In this document: piece after piece, positions 31,353 through 38,043 of the stretch
Position numbering within the stretch: position 1 is the stretch's first letter
Layout of the letters: each line of letters begins with the position of its first letter
Source: a virus
Length of the DNA: 43,222 bases
Reading direction: 5' to 3' (one strand)
Virus record (IMG/VR): IMGVR_UViG_3300034092_000355
Location: 1-43,222 of that record
The notes under the pieces: model-generated
What the model saw: the letters and a program-made list of their open reading frames with translations, nothing else
Database searches by the model: none
Told to the model about the DNA's origin: nothing
Program-made: the position numbers and the translations under genes

Positions 31353-32021
31353 TTACCTCTTAGTGTTGAACTCGCAGCCAGCGCAGGGGCACCAGCCGCA
31401 GAGCGGGGTTCGTGTGGGGTTCCACACATTGTTTGCTACTGACGCCTCAATCTTAGCGACTCGCTCCCGATAGCGCCACCACTCAGCTTCGGCTTCGTCA
31501 ACCGTCATGCTGTGCTTGACCATCGAGTTCTTGACCACAAACAAAAGCGCAGAGTTAACCTTGCGTATGTGCGGGAAGTGCTTGAACACCATCAATGACA
31601 TGAGGCGTAGCTGGTCGCGGTCTGGGTACTTGTCGTTGCCCGTCTTGTAGTCCACGACCCACGCTGTCATGTTCTCGTCGTCGATGATGAGCAAGTCGGC
31701 AATACCCCGCGCCCATGCGTCTTTGGACTTCCAATCGCACACCCGCAAGTCCTGAGTCAGCGCCATCTGAAGCTCGGCTATCTTGCGCCCGGGCTTGGCG
31801 AGCAGCGCATCGAGCGTGTCCTTGACGTACTCGAACTCAGGGGGGATGGGCGTGCCGTCAGCCACGTACTCTTCTGCGGCCTTGTGCAGTATCGTTCCGT
31901 AGCGCGTTGCCTCAGTCTCAACGAACGGGTACTTCTTGAGAATCTTGACTTCGTGGTAGCGGCGGGCGCAGCCCTCGTAGTCCTTGAGGGAGCTGTGGCT
32001 CCACGTTACTGGTTTGGTCAT
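31353..32021 (-). CDS. Cas4/RecB-like PD-(D/E)XK nuclease with probable Fe-S cluster
   Basis: A 222-aa PDDEXK_1 family nuclease. Visible are TWSHSSLKDYEGCARRYHE at the N-terminus with C18, YGTILHKAAEEY containing H46, GIADLLIID with D109, VVDYKTGN with D124 and K126, and a C-terminal cysteine cluster (C208, C211, C213, C216). One N-terminal Cys plus three C-terminal Cys is the Fe-S arrangement of Cas4 and AddB-type nucleases. Such enzymes resect DNA ends, here most likely for recombination-linked replication. No CRISPR array is present. The start ATG 32021 has only a weak site (GCGAG). Confidence 0.88.
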   Translation of the reverse strand: MTKPVTWSHSSLKDYEGCARRYHEVKILKKYPFVETEATRYGTILHKAAEEYVADGTPIPPEFEYVKDTLDALLAKPGRKIAELQMALTQDLRVCDWKSKDAWARGIADLLIIDDENMTAWVVDYKTGNDKYPDRDQLRLMSLMVFKHFPHIRKVNSALLFVVKNSMVKHSMTVDEAEAEWWRYRERVAKIEASVANNVWNPTRTPLCGWCPCAGCEFNTKR

Positions 32022-32339
32022 TCAAAATCTCGCTGAGTTAATGGCCTTGGTAAGCCGGTGTGCAAACTCGGTAACAAACTTCTCGTCTCGGTTCAGCGTG
32101 TCACGCCCCATGTCGTGCAGGATTGCGTGGGTTACTTCGTGCCAGAACGACTCCTGTACTTGCGTCGGTGCGAATGGTTTGTGCGTCACATTACTGCGCC
32201 TGCCCAGCTTGATTGTCTGCGCCGTGTAGCTGATGCGTCCCATGACTCTCTTCTCAAGCATGGCCTCCACGATCTCGATTGAATACTGCTTGTTACCCAC
32301 GCGCACCTTGCGCGGTATGGGTGCTTTGATTACTGCCAT
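32022..32339 (-). CDS. Small HExxH metallopeptidase-like protein
   Basis: A 105-aa protein with a clear zinc motif: FWHEVTHAILHDMG, giving H67, E68 and H71, and further acids E86 and E91 that could supply the third ligand. The N-terminus forms strands (RKVRVGNKQYSIEIVE; RISYTAQTIKLG). This resembles the compact phage zincins related to the ImmA/IrrE type. In host settings such enzymes cut repressors, but the target here is unknown. ATG 32339 overlaps the stop of the 168-aa gene (TAATG) behind AAGGAGAAG. Confidence 0.8.
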   Translation of the reverse strand: MAVIKAPIPRKVRVGNKQYSIEIVEAMLEKRVMGRISYTAQTIKLGRRSNVTHKPFAPTQVQESFWHEVTHAILHDMGRDTLNRDEKFVTEFAHRLTKAINSARF

Positions 32340-32845
32340 TACTTCTCCTTGCTTTCTAAGAATTCTTTGAATAGCGCATCCAACCCACCCTTAGCAAAGG
32401 TGGCTGCGTCGGCCTCCCACTCGGCTTTCTCGGTTTCGTAGCGGCGCATAAACTCCTCCCACGAAATGGCGGGCTCTGGAATCGGCTCACCTTGTTCTCT
32501 TTCGTGCCAGTGTGCCATCACAAGCTCGACGTATTCTTTGTTCAGCCCGAACGCTTCGGCAACCGTTTGCCAAACACCGTCCGCCGCTTGTGCAGCCGTA
32601 GCCGTCAGAAGGCTGTCAATCGGGGAGCCCTCTTCAAAATCCTCGGGTTCATATAAACGCGCCGCAAAAAGTCGCGCTTCATCTCGCACTTCACACCAAT
32701 GTCTCGGCCCTGCTTTGTCAAAGTAAACGTGCATTGCGTCTCCAATATCGACTTCGGCTTCGTCATCGTCGTACTCGTTTAGGCTCCAACGAATTATGGT
32801 TTCAAACACCTCGTCCTTATCTTGCTTGTGGTACGGTCTCTTCAT
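32339..32845 (-). CDS. Acidic protein of unknown function
   Basis: A 168-aa acidic, mainly helical protein: EVFETIIRWSLNEYDDDEAE near the start, then MHVYFDKAGPRHWCEVRDEA, a helix around YVELVMAHWHEREQG and a closing EAEWEADAATFAKGG-like run. No family recognised and no catalytic motif. It lies between the DNA polymerase and the HExxH peptidase genes with tight spacing. ATG 32845 follows AAAGGAGAAGCAG. Confidence 0.65.
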   Translation of the reverse strand: MKRPYHKQDKDEVFETIIRWSLNEYDDDEAEVDIGDAMHVYFDKAGPRHWCEVRDEARLFAARLYEPEDFEEGSPIDSLLTATAAQAADGVWQTVAEAFGLNKEYVELVMAHWHEREQGEPIPEPAISWEEFMRRYETEKAEWEADAATFAKGGLDALFKEFLESKEK

Positions 32846-32856
32846 CTGCTTCTCCT

Positions 32857-34827
32857 TTAATTCTTCGCCAAGCCATAACGCTTGTGTGCGCCTCCGTCAG
32901 CGGCCAGTGGTATGCCCGGCATGTACTTCGGCTCCATAGTCATCTGCGCCAAAACCCATGTTTTAGCGTCAGCAACGTCCTCATCAGGCACAACAGCAAT
33001 CTGCTCGTCATGCACGGTTCCAGCCACGAAGTACCTCTTCGCGGTTCTCAGCATCCCATCAGTCATCACGCATCTCGCTACGCCCTGCGTGACATTGTTG
33101 GTTATTTTTCCTGCATACAGTTTAGTCTCATCTGCGCCGTATGTCCACTGCAACCTGCCTTTTTCATCTTTCCCCGGTTTCAGGTCAGGATATAGCAGGC
33201 TCATGCCAGAGGGCAGCACGATCTCCCCCTTCTTGAAGGTCACGCACTTGTGGGTGTACTCCTTGCCTTCGTACAGGCTGTACTGGATCAGGTGCCCGAA
33301 CATGTTCCACAGCGCCACCACAGGCTCGGCAGTCAGGCGGTACTTGTCGATGATGGCCTTGGCCGCGAGACAGTGGATGACCAACTCCGTCATGGTGCAG
33401 ATGTGCGGTATCTCTTCGAGCTTCTTGAGGTTGTCATCCCAGTCCAAGAACTTCTCGGCGGTCTCGGCAGTCACTCCAAGCGTCTTGGCGAACTCCTTGG
33501 TGTACCTGACCGGCGGTGCCCCAAGGAAACCGACGAGTAGCTGAGCCGCAAACGATGCCCAGCCAAGACCATAGCCGCACCCGAGTAGGGCCGATTTAGC
33601 AGACTGACGAAGGTCTGGATGCGACTCCTTGGTAAGCCCGGGAATGTTAAACATCTGGGAGCCGAAAGCGGCATAAGGGTCACCCCCTGCGCTGAAGATG
33701 TCGAGCATATTCCCGTAATCCGAAAGCCACGCGAGGACTCGCGGTTCAATCTGCGATAAGTCCCCCACGACGAGCTGGTGCCCCTCGGGAGCCATAATTG
33801 CTTTGCGTAGGAACGAGCCTCGTTTGAGGTTCTGCATATTGATGGCGCTGCCTTTGCTGGCCGTCCACCTACCCGTGCTGGCCCCGTAATAGCTGAGCGG
33901 GACCGGCAGCGCTCCGCGCTTGCTGATGTCGAGGAACCGCTGAGCACGCGTACGTTCAGTAGTTGATTTGACCGCCAGTCTCGCTTCGCATAGATGCGCC
34001 ACGTCTTCATTGGCTCCGTTGAGGAGGGCTTGGAACATAGCGTCATTTTTAGCGAGAGCAAGCGTGCTCTTGCCGGTTGTCTTACTGATTTTGCGCGGCG
34101 GCGGTATGCCGAGCGCTTCCAGTGCTTCTGCAAATTTAGGGTTCGATGCCAGTACAGCCTCGTCCACGCCGAGCCGATGTAGTAGTGCTTCACGTTTTTC
34201 CTTTTCTTCATGTAGTGCGTCAACCAGCATGGCGCTGTCAAGTTGTAGCACCGGGTTCGTGTACATCTTGAGCGTCATGTCTATAAGCCTAAGTTCCTTC
34301 GCTGGGTAGCCTCGTGATAGCCGTTGGAAGATTTGTTCGCATAGATATACGTCGTGTTTGCAATACTCTGCAAGTTCATGTTCCATGTTCGCGTCCAGCT
34401 CGGCCAGACCATCGGTACTGTATACGGCGGTCCCTTTGGCGGGAAGACCAAAAGCTGCTGCAAGTCGGGCGAGACTGTTGCCAACCTCAACGCCACGCAA
34501 AGCTCGCGCCATTGACAGGGTATCGAAGATGAAACAGGGGTGGGTGTCGTACTCCCATCCAAGGATGGATACGTCGAACTGTGCGTTATGAGCAAGGATG
34601 GCGGTTCGTCCCCAGTCGTACTGCTGAAGGTACTCAGATAGGTCTCGTCCTCGTACCCACTCAATTGGCTCATCGCTTCCGTATACATGGACGCAAGCTC
34701 CGAACGCGTGGAATCTCTCATGGCGTATGTACTCCTCGGTTGTCATCATGGACAGTGAGTAGCCGGTCTTGCGGTCCCACACTGTCTCAAAGTCAATGCT
34801 TACTATCTGGTCGTAGGGGGCGCTCAA
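32857..34827 (-). CDS. DNA polymerase, family A with 3'-5' exonuclease
   Basis: A 656-aa family A polymerase. The proofreading domain has Exo I DFET (D12, E14), Exo II NAQFD (N81, D85) and Exo III YCKHD (Y155, D159). The polymerase domain has motif A GDLSQIEPR with D356, motif B RQSAKSALLGCGYG (R407, K411, Y419) and motif C VHDEQ (H606, D607). The residue matching E. coli Pol I F762 is Leu415. It copies the genome with the primase-helicase to its left. It starts at TTG 34827, whose bases overlap the upstream stop (TTGA), behind AAGGAG. There is no 5'-3' exonuclease domain, as usual for phage enzymes. Confidence 0.92.
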   Translation of the reverse strand: MSAPYDQIVSIDFETVWDRKTGYSLSMMTTEEYIRHERFHAFGACVHVYGSDEPIEWVRGRDLSEYLQQYDWGRTAILAHNAQFDVSILGWEYDTHPCFIFDTLSMARALRGVEVGNSLARLAAAFGLPAKGTAVYSTDGLAELDANMEHELAEYCKHDVYLCEQIFQRLSRGYPAKELRLIDMTLKMYTNPVLQLDSAMLVDALHEEKEKREALLHRLGVDEAVLASNPKFAEALEALGIPPPRKISKTTGKSTLALAKNDAMFQALLNGANEDVAHLCEARLAVKSTTERTRAQRFLDISKRGALPVPLSYYGASTGRWTASKGSAINMQNLKRGSFLRKAIMAPEGHQLVVGDLSQIEPRVLAWLSDYGNMLDIFSAGGDPYAAFGSQMFNIPGLTKESHPDLRQSAKSALLGCGYGLGWASFAAQLLVGFLGAPPVRYTKEFAKTLGVTAETAEKFLDWDDNLKKLEEIPHICTMTELVIHCLAAKAIIDKYRLTAEPVVALWNMFGHLIQYSLYEGKEYTHKCVTFKKGEIVLPSGMSLLYPDLKPGKDEKGRLQWTYGADETKLYAGKITNNVTQGVARCVMTDGMLRTAKRYFVAGTVHDEQIAVVPDEDVADAKTWVLAQMTMEPKYMPGIPLAADGGAHKRYGLAKN

Positions 34828-35102
34828 TTAAATTTCTCCTTGGGTGGTGCGCCTACTGTGGCCATGAACGACGTCAGGTTGTGTGCGTAGTTAATCATGT
34901 TGGCAGCGGGTATCTCGTCACAGTTAACGGTACACATTGCGATCTGGTTGGTGTTGTCCCTGCCGAACAGCAGCACCGCCTCGTGGTCGTCATCTACAAA
35001 GCAGCGCACTATGCGGCTGATGAGGAGCTTGAGGTATTCCCGCTCGGCTTCGTCCAGCTCCCCGATTGCTCTGTCAATTTCTTCTCGTGTCATCTCATCC
35101 AT
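34824..35102 (-). CDS. Small protein coupled to DNA polymerase
   Basis: A 92-aa protein. The N-terminal third is an acidic helix (EEIDRAIGELDEAEREYLKL), followed by strand-like VRCFVDDDHEAVLLFG and helix NMINYAHNLTSFMATVG. No family recognised. Its stop TGA overlaps the TTG start of the DNA polymerase (34824-34827), and its start overlaps the VRR-NUC gene by 13 bases, so all three are translated in series. A role as a small polymerase accessory is possible by position only. Confidence 0.65.
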   Translation of the reverse strand: MDEMTREEIDRAIGELDEAEREYLKLLISRIVRCFVDDDHEAVLLFGRDNTNQIAMCTVNCDEIPAANMINYAHNLTSFMATVGAPPKEKFN

Positions 35103-35383
35103 TGCAGCTTCTCCCTTAGTTCCTGTATGTTTGTTTCGTTGACCACCATCGTCATGCCCCCTGCTGTGCGGATGGCGGCTAGCTCCCTGTCTTGCAGGGC
35201 CGTGGTGACTCCCTTACCTGCCTTGCACTCGATGGCAATGAAGCGCCCCCCGAAGCAGCAGATGATGTCCGGTATCCCCGCACGCCCGTAGCCATTGGCC
35301 GCAGGCGAGAAGTAATAGATACCGAACTCAACCAGCAGCTTACGCACTGCTGCCTTGACTTTGCCTTCGGGGGTTTGTGCCAT
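35090..35383 (-). CDS. VRR-NUC domain nuclease
   Basis: A 97-aa protein consisting of a stand-alone VRR-NUC (PD-(D/E)XK superfamily) domain: GRAGIPDIICCFGGRFIAIE with D39, then E52 and K54 in IECKAG, and Q64 in the following helix. Free-standing phage VRR-NUC proteins resemble Holliday-junction resolvases and structure-specific nucleases. It probably resolves branched intermediates together with the SNF2 and Cas4-like enzymes. ATG 35383 overlaps the stop of the DUF3310 gene (TGATG). Confidence 0.88.
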   Translation of the reverse strand: MAQTPEGKVKAAVRKLLVEFGIYYFSPAANGYGRAGIPDIICCFGGRFIAIECKAGKGVTTALQDRELAAIRTAGGMTMVVNETNIQELREKLQWMR

Positions 35384-35598
35384 CAGATCACTTCTTTGAG
35401 TTTTTGCATATAGTGCTTGGCCTTGCCTGCGTCATCGCTGCCGTCCTTACGGCCAGCACGCATGGCGTACTTGATGATGTTGCCCTTGAGAAATCCTTGG
35501 AACTCCTCTGGGGTAAGCACCGCTTCCATCAGCGCCCACGGCTGGATGGGCATGTCCTTGTAGTGGCTACCACTGACCTGTACTTCGTCTGCTTTCAT
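35383..35598 (-). CDS. DUF3310 family protein
   Basis: A 71-aa protein with the family signature: SGSHYKDMPIQPWALM at residues 9-24, then NIIKYAMRAGRKDGSDDAGK and KHYMQKLKE. DUF3310 proteins are very widespread in phages and often annotated, on little evidence, as nucleotide kinase-like. The HYK and KYxxRxGxKDG segments are intact. ATG 35598 overlaps the preceding stop (ATGA) behind AAAGGAGTAGCCC. Confidence 0.85.
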   Translation of the reverse strand: MKADEVQVSGSHYKDMPIQPWALMEAVLTPEEFQGFLKGNIIKYAMRAGRKDGSDDAGKAKHYMQKLKEVI

Positions 35599-35921
35599 TG
35601 GGCTACTCCTTTAGCTCGTTGTGCTTTGCTGTAAATGGTGAACTGCTTGGGCTTCAGCGCGATCAGGGCTTCTGTCTTGGTGGTGAACGGCACGGTGCCG
35701 TAGTTCGGGTTAGTCTCACGCACTCTCTCAACAGTCTTGGTTGACATTGTGCTGCGTTTGTAAGTCATGTCCTGTGTGACGGGCTTGTCGCCGCGCCTGC
35801 TTGCTTCTTCTACAACATAGCGCTTCCACTCGAACGCATTGGCGGGGGGCTTGGGGTTTAAATCTTTCAAAACAAAACATCCTTTGATGGGGTCATAACG
35901 GGACAGGGTGGCTATTGTCAT
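35595..35921 (-). CDS. Hypothetical early protein
   Basis: A 108-aa basic protein: IATLSRYDPIKGCFVLKDLN, FEWKRYVVEEASRRGDKPVT and a C-terminal segment TKTEALIALKPKQFTIYSKA. No family recognised and no membrane segment. ATG 35921 follows AAGGAGAAAGTAG and overlaps the end of the zinc-ribbon gene by 29 bases. Its stop overlaps the DUF3310 start (ATGA). Confidence 0.6.
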   Translation of the reverse strand: MTIATLSRYDPIKGCFVLKDLNPKPPANAFEWKRYVVEEASRRGDKPVTQDMTYKRSTMSTKTVERVRETNPNYGTVPFTTKTEALIALKPKQFTIYSKAQRAKGVAQ

Positions 35922-36090
35922 CTACTTTCTCCTTGGTTTTCTTTGGGCGTCCGCGCTTCTTGTCGGGGATTACCCGCTCTTCGGTTGTGAATGTGTGGTC
36001 GTTAGCGCATCTGCGTCTGCGCTCTACAAAGCCGCCCAAGTTCTTTGTCTGTTCGACTGTCGTCCACTCGTTACAGGTTGGGCATTTCAA
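35893..36090 (-). CDS. NrdR-like zinc ribbon with AT-hook, TTG start
   Basis: A 65-aa protein. The N-terminal zinc ribbon has CPTC (C3, C6) and RRRRCANDHTFTTEER (C28, H32), closely resembling the NrdR zinc-ribbon layout (CPxC, RRRRC, FTTxE). The C-terminus is basic with KKRGRPKKTK, an AT-hook core (RGRP). It lacks the ATP-cone of NrdR. I choose TTG 36090 because AAGGAGAAGAACAC lies right before it, the same ribosome site seen before ATG at 37041, while the longer upstream frame has no site. Likely a small DNA-binding regulator; targets unknown. Confidence 0.75.
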   Translation of the reverse strand: MKCPTCNEWTTVEQTKNLGGFVERRRRCANDHTFTTEERVIPDKKRGRPKKTKEKVDDNSHPVPL

Positions 36091-36265
36091 GTGTTCTTCT
36101 CCTTGGTTCAGGGTCACGCCAGATGTCCGGTGTTGCCCATGCAAACAGGCAGTGCCACATGGTTGCGGACTTGTTCCCAAAGCGGCCGTAGAAAAGTTTG
36201 GCAAGGTCAAGCTGGTTCTCACGCTCTTGCAGCCACCATTCACGGGCGGTTGTAGGTCTGGTCAT
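36071..36265 (-). CDS. Small early protein, Trp-rich
   Basis: A 64-aa protein: TRPTTAREWWLQERENQLDL, then AKLFYGRFGNKSATMWHCLF and a basic C-terminus. ATG 36265 sits in GAGGAGAACACATGA, where it overlaps the stop of the upstream gene; longer in-frame extensions would run back through that gene. The end overlaps the zinc-ribbon gene by 20 bases. No family recognised. Confidence 0.65.
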   Translation of the reverse strand: MTRPTTAREWWLQERENQLDLAKLFYGRFGNKSATMWHCLFAWATPDIWRDPEPRRRTLEMPNL

Positions 36266-36444
36266 GTGTTCTCCTCTTCGGGCCATGAGTTGGCGTTCAG
36301 CACGGCTGAAAGAATTTTGGCGTCCAGCTTTTCTCCGTGCTCTTCTTCGTACCAGCGCATAGTTTGACCAAGCCAGATTAAACGGTTGAGCGTTTCCTCT
36401 ACGGACAATCCAAACTGCTCGTTCAGTGGCTTCTGTTTTTTCAT
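36262..36444 (-). CDS. Small early protein ending in EENT
   Basis: A 60-aa protein: KKQKPLNEQFGLSVEETLNR and LIWLGQTMRWYEEEHGEKLD. A helical N-terminus and the phrase LSVEETLNRLI suggest a compact helical fold; not recognised. It starts within GGAGAGCACATGA and ends PEEENT, whose codons contain the ribosome site (GAGGAG) and start of the next gene. Confidence 0.65.
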   Translation of the reverse strand: MKKQKPLNEQFGLSVEETLNRLIWLGQTMRWYEEEHGEKLDAKILSAVLNANSWPEEENT

Positions 36445-36707
36445 GTGCTCTCCATAATTTTTTCAAGCAACGCAGCTTCGTTTTGTCTCCACTGCGGCAC
36501 TACATTCGGGTCATACAACATGTAGTGGTCGTACATCTTGAGCATGGTCTCGCGGTCAATGTAATAGTCGCGCGTCACAGCCAACTCAAAAATGTCTCTT
36601 GCAAGCCTACGCATCGCATTCTTGTGGAGATGGTCATCTCTGTCCCACTCAGACTTCAGTTTGGCTTGCCAGTTCAGGTCGTTACCGTTTCTGCGTAGCA
36701 CTCTCAT
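36441..36707 (-). CDS. Small early protein
   Basis: An 88-aa protein with a helical middle (DDHLHKNAMRRLARDIFELA) and Tyr-rich stretch (DYYIDRETMLKMYDHYMLYD). I choose ATG 36707, preceded by GAGGGAGTTGAACAC and overlapping the upstream stop (ATGA); a longer frame starts inside that gene. It ends KIMEST, again coded by the next gene's site (GGAGAGCACATGA). Family not recognised. Confidence 0.65.
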   Translation of the reverse strand: MRVLRRNGNDLNWQAKLKSEWDRDDHLHKNAMRRLARDIFELAVTRDYYIDRETMLKMYDHYMLYDPNVVPQWRQNEAALLEKIMEST

Positions 36708-36883
36708 GTGTTCAACTCCCTCAACATGGCTTGCACCGCCTTTGCAAACACCACTTGTCCCCAAGGCATAGGCGCACCTCGGTGTTCCGCTACCACCTCG
36801 TAGTAGATCGCTTCTAGTTGTGAATCACTCAGGTTTACCCACGGCTTCTTGTAGACCTGTGTGTCATCGTCATCGTCAATCAT
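36704..36883 (-). CDS. Small early protein with HRGxPMPWGQ motif
   Basis: A 59-aa protein starting MIDDDDDTQVYKKPWVNLSD and containing EHRGAPMPWGQVVFAKAVQ near residues 33-51. The LSDxQLEAI and HRGxPMPWGQVxFAxA phrases recur as a module in many small proteins of Burkholderiales phages and prophages. Its function is not known. It starts in AAGGAGAAGAAGAAATGA, overlapping the upstream stop, and ends RELNT, which encodes the next gene's ribosome site. Confidence 0.7.
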   Translation of the reverse strand: MIDDDDDTQVYKKPWVNLSDSQLEAIYYEVVAEHRGAPMPWGQVVFAKAVQAMLRELNT

Positions 36884-37041
36884 TTCTTCTTCTCCTTGGG
36901 CTGCGTTTCTTTAAATTGTTCGCACGTCCCCTCTGGCGTAAGCGACTTGACGCAGGGCTTTTCGATGACGGCGCACATCAGAATGACGGTGTGCTTGGTG
37001 CGTTGTTTTTGTAAATAAATACATTTCAGGCATGGCTTCAT
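36880..37041 (-). CDS. Small Cys-rich protein
   Basis: A 53-aa basic protein with five Cys (4, 7, 23, 30, 40), the first two in CLKC, suggesting a small zinc finger. The middle is hydrophobic (HTVILMCAVIEKPC) and the end Lys-rich (KEKKK). ATG 37041 follows AAGGAGAAGAACAC and overlaps the upstream stop. No family recognised. Being so short and tightly coupled on both sides, it is supported mainly by its ribosome site and overlaps. Confidence 0.6.
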   Translation of the reverse strand: MKPCLKCIYLQKQRTKHTVILMCAVIEKPCVKSLTPEGTCEQFKETQPKEKKK

Positions 37042-37346
37042 GTGTTCTTCTCCTTGAGTTCGGCTTCAATGGCTCGGTCAATTGCTTCATCCAAGTTCGG
37101 GCCGCGAATGTCTCGCAGACTCATGTGCCAGTAATGATTGCCACCCATGTCCAGCGACATTGCACGGGCCATACCCTTGATGTGTTGGTAGCGTGCAGCA
37201 TCCTTCTGCGCTGGCTGTGCCAAGGCTGCTTTAATGGCATCAATTGCAACAAAGCCCGCTTCACGCTCGGGGTCAGTCCAGACAAACTTCATTCCGTTTT
37301 CCAGCGCCTCCAGCGCCAGCTTCAGTGCTTCTGTTTCTTTGGTCAT
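37038..37346 (-). CDS. Small early protein with ALKLALEALE helix
   Basis: A 102-aa protein starting TKETEALKLALEALENG and including AIDAIKAALAQPAQKDAARY, a pattern frequent in small proteins of Burkholderiales phages and prophages. The C-terminal half (NHYWHMSLRDIRGPNLDEAI) is less typical. I choose ATG 37346, overlapping the stop of the 43-aa gene; extra upstream residues would lie inside that gene. It ends AELKEKNT, whose last codons hold the next gene's ribosome site. Function unknown. Confidence 0.65.
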   Translation of the reverse strand: MTKETEALKLALEALENGMKFVWTDPEREAGFVAIDAIKAALAQPAQKDAARYQHIKGMARAMSLDMGGNHYWHMSLRDIRGPNLDEAIDRAIEAELKEKNT

Positions 37347-37474
37347 ATCCACCCCAATCCTTGGCAAGCAGCCGCAATAAGAAAGACGCAGCCAACAGTA
37401 ATGCAGTAAACCCTGTCACAGTGTGGAGCTATCCAGATGATTCCCGTCAATATCAGAAGTTGAGGGTCAGTCAT
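37343..37474 (-). CDS. 43-aa membrane protein
   Basis: A very short hydrophobic protein with two membrane-like stretches (LLILTGIIWIAPH and CITVGCVFLIAAACQGLGW) separated by CDRVYC. ATG 37474 follows AAAGGAGGACGAGC, an excellent site, and overlaps the preceding stop; its own stop overlaps the next ATG. Coupling on both sides supports it as real. Possibly an early inner-membrane effector. Confidence 0.6.
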   Translation of the reverse strand: MTDPQLLILTGIIWIAPHCDRVYCITVGCVFLIAAACQGLGWI

Positions 37475-37625
37475 GCTCGTCCTCCTTTGCTTCATCAATC
37501 AGTTGCTGTTTAACAAACTCCAAGCAGCCAACCACGGTTGCCGAGTACAGGGTGTCATCGTATTTGTGGATTGTGTTGAGCAAGTCCTCCACAAAGCTGT
37601 CTATAAGTTTCTTTTGGTCAGTCAT
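37467..37625 (-). CDS. 52-aa helical early protein
   Basis: A 52-aa protein: TDQKKLIDSFVEDLLNTIHK, then a middle of YDDTLYSATVVGCLEF and an acidic end (LIDEAKEDEHD). The codons for AKEDE carry AAAGGAGGACG, the ribosome site of the following 43-aa gene. ATG 37625 follows AAGGGGACAAGC and overlaps the stop of the gene upstream. No family recognised. Confidence 0.6.
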   Translation of the reverse strand: MTDQKKLIDSFVEDLLNTIHKYDDTLYSATVVGCLEFVKQQLIDEAKEDEHD

Positions 37626-37846
37626 GCTTGTCCCCTTGCTCGGATTGCTTCGGCAATGAACTCGCTCACGGCATCGTCAGGGATAAACAAACTCTCAATT
37701 AACTGAGCACACGCCTCACGCTCATCAGCACGGACAAGCTCAATGAGCTTTGGCAAGTTCACATACCCGTCCCAGTCGTTCTCTACCCACGCTTGTCGAG
37801 CGAACTCTCTGTCTGCTTCGCTCATGTCTTTCATGCGCTTGTTCAT
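37622..37846 (-). CDS. Tandem REACA/RARG family protein, copy 3
   Basis: A 74-aa helical protein (MSEADREFARQAWVENDWDG; ELVRADEREACAQLIES) ending EAIRARGQA. It is the last of three neighbouring paralogues that share EREACA or EREECA followed by ~25 variable residues and AxxIRARG. The final codons provide AAGGGGACAAGC, the next gene's ribosome site. The family is common as multiple copies in Burkholderiales phages; no function known. It starts in GGGGGAACACATGA. Confidence 0.7.
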   Translation of the reverse strand: MNKRMKDMSEADREFARQAWVENDWDGYVNLPKLIELVRADEREACAQLIESLFIPDDAVSEFIAEAIRARGQA

Positions 37847-38043
37847 GTGTTCCCCCTCGCTCGAATGGCTTTGCCTACACCTAAATTTGTCCCTTCACAC
37901 CCCTCTATGTATTCGTCAGCCAGCTTCGCACACGCCTCACGCTCTGCTGCTGCGACAAGGGCGGCAAACTTAAACATAGATTCGGCTGTTTCAAAACTTG
38001 CATTCGCCTCACGCGCCATGCGGATGATGTCTTCTTGTGTCAT
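37843..38043 (-). CDS. Tandem REACA/RARG family protein, copy 2
   Basis: A 66-aa protein: TQEDIIRMAREANASFETAE, then AAAEREACAKLADEYIEGC and the closing KAIRARGNT. Related to its two neighbours. I choose ATG 38043, which overlaps the upstream stop and follows CAAGGGGGAACAC. The longer frame would begin inside the previous gene. C-terminal RARGNT is encoded by the next gene's ribosome site and start. Confidence 0.7.
   Translation of the reverse strand: MTQEDIIRMAREANASFETAESMFKFAALVAAAEREACAKLADEYIEGCEGTNLGVGKAIRARGNT

Noticed and set aside
31353-32021. Cas4-like nuclease as part of a CRISPR system
   Set aside because: No other cas genes and no array; such nucleases are common alone in phages for recombination.
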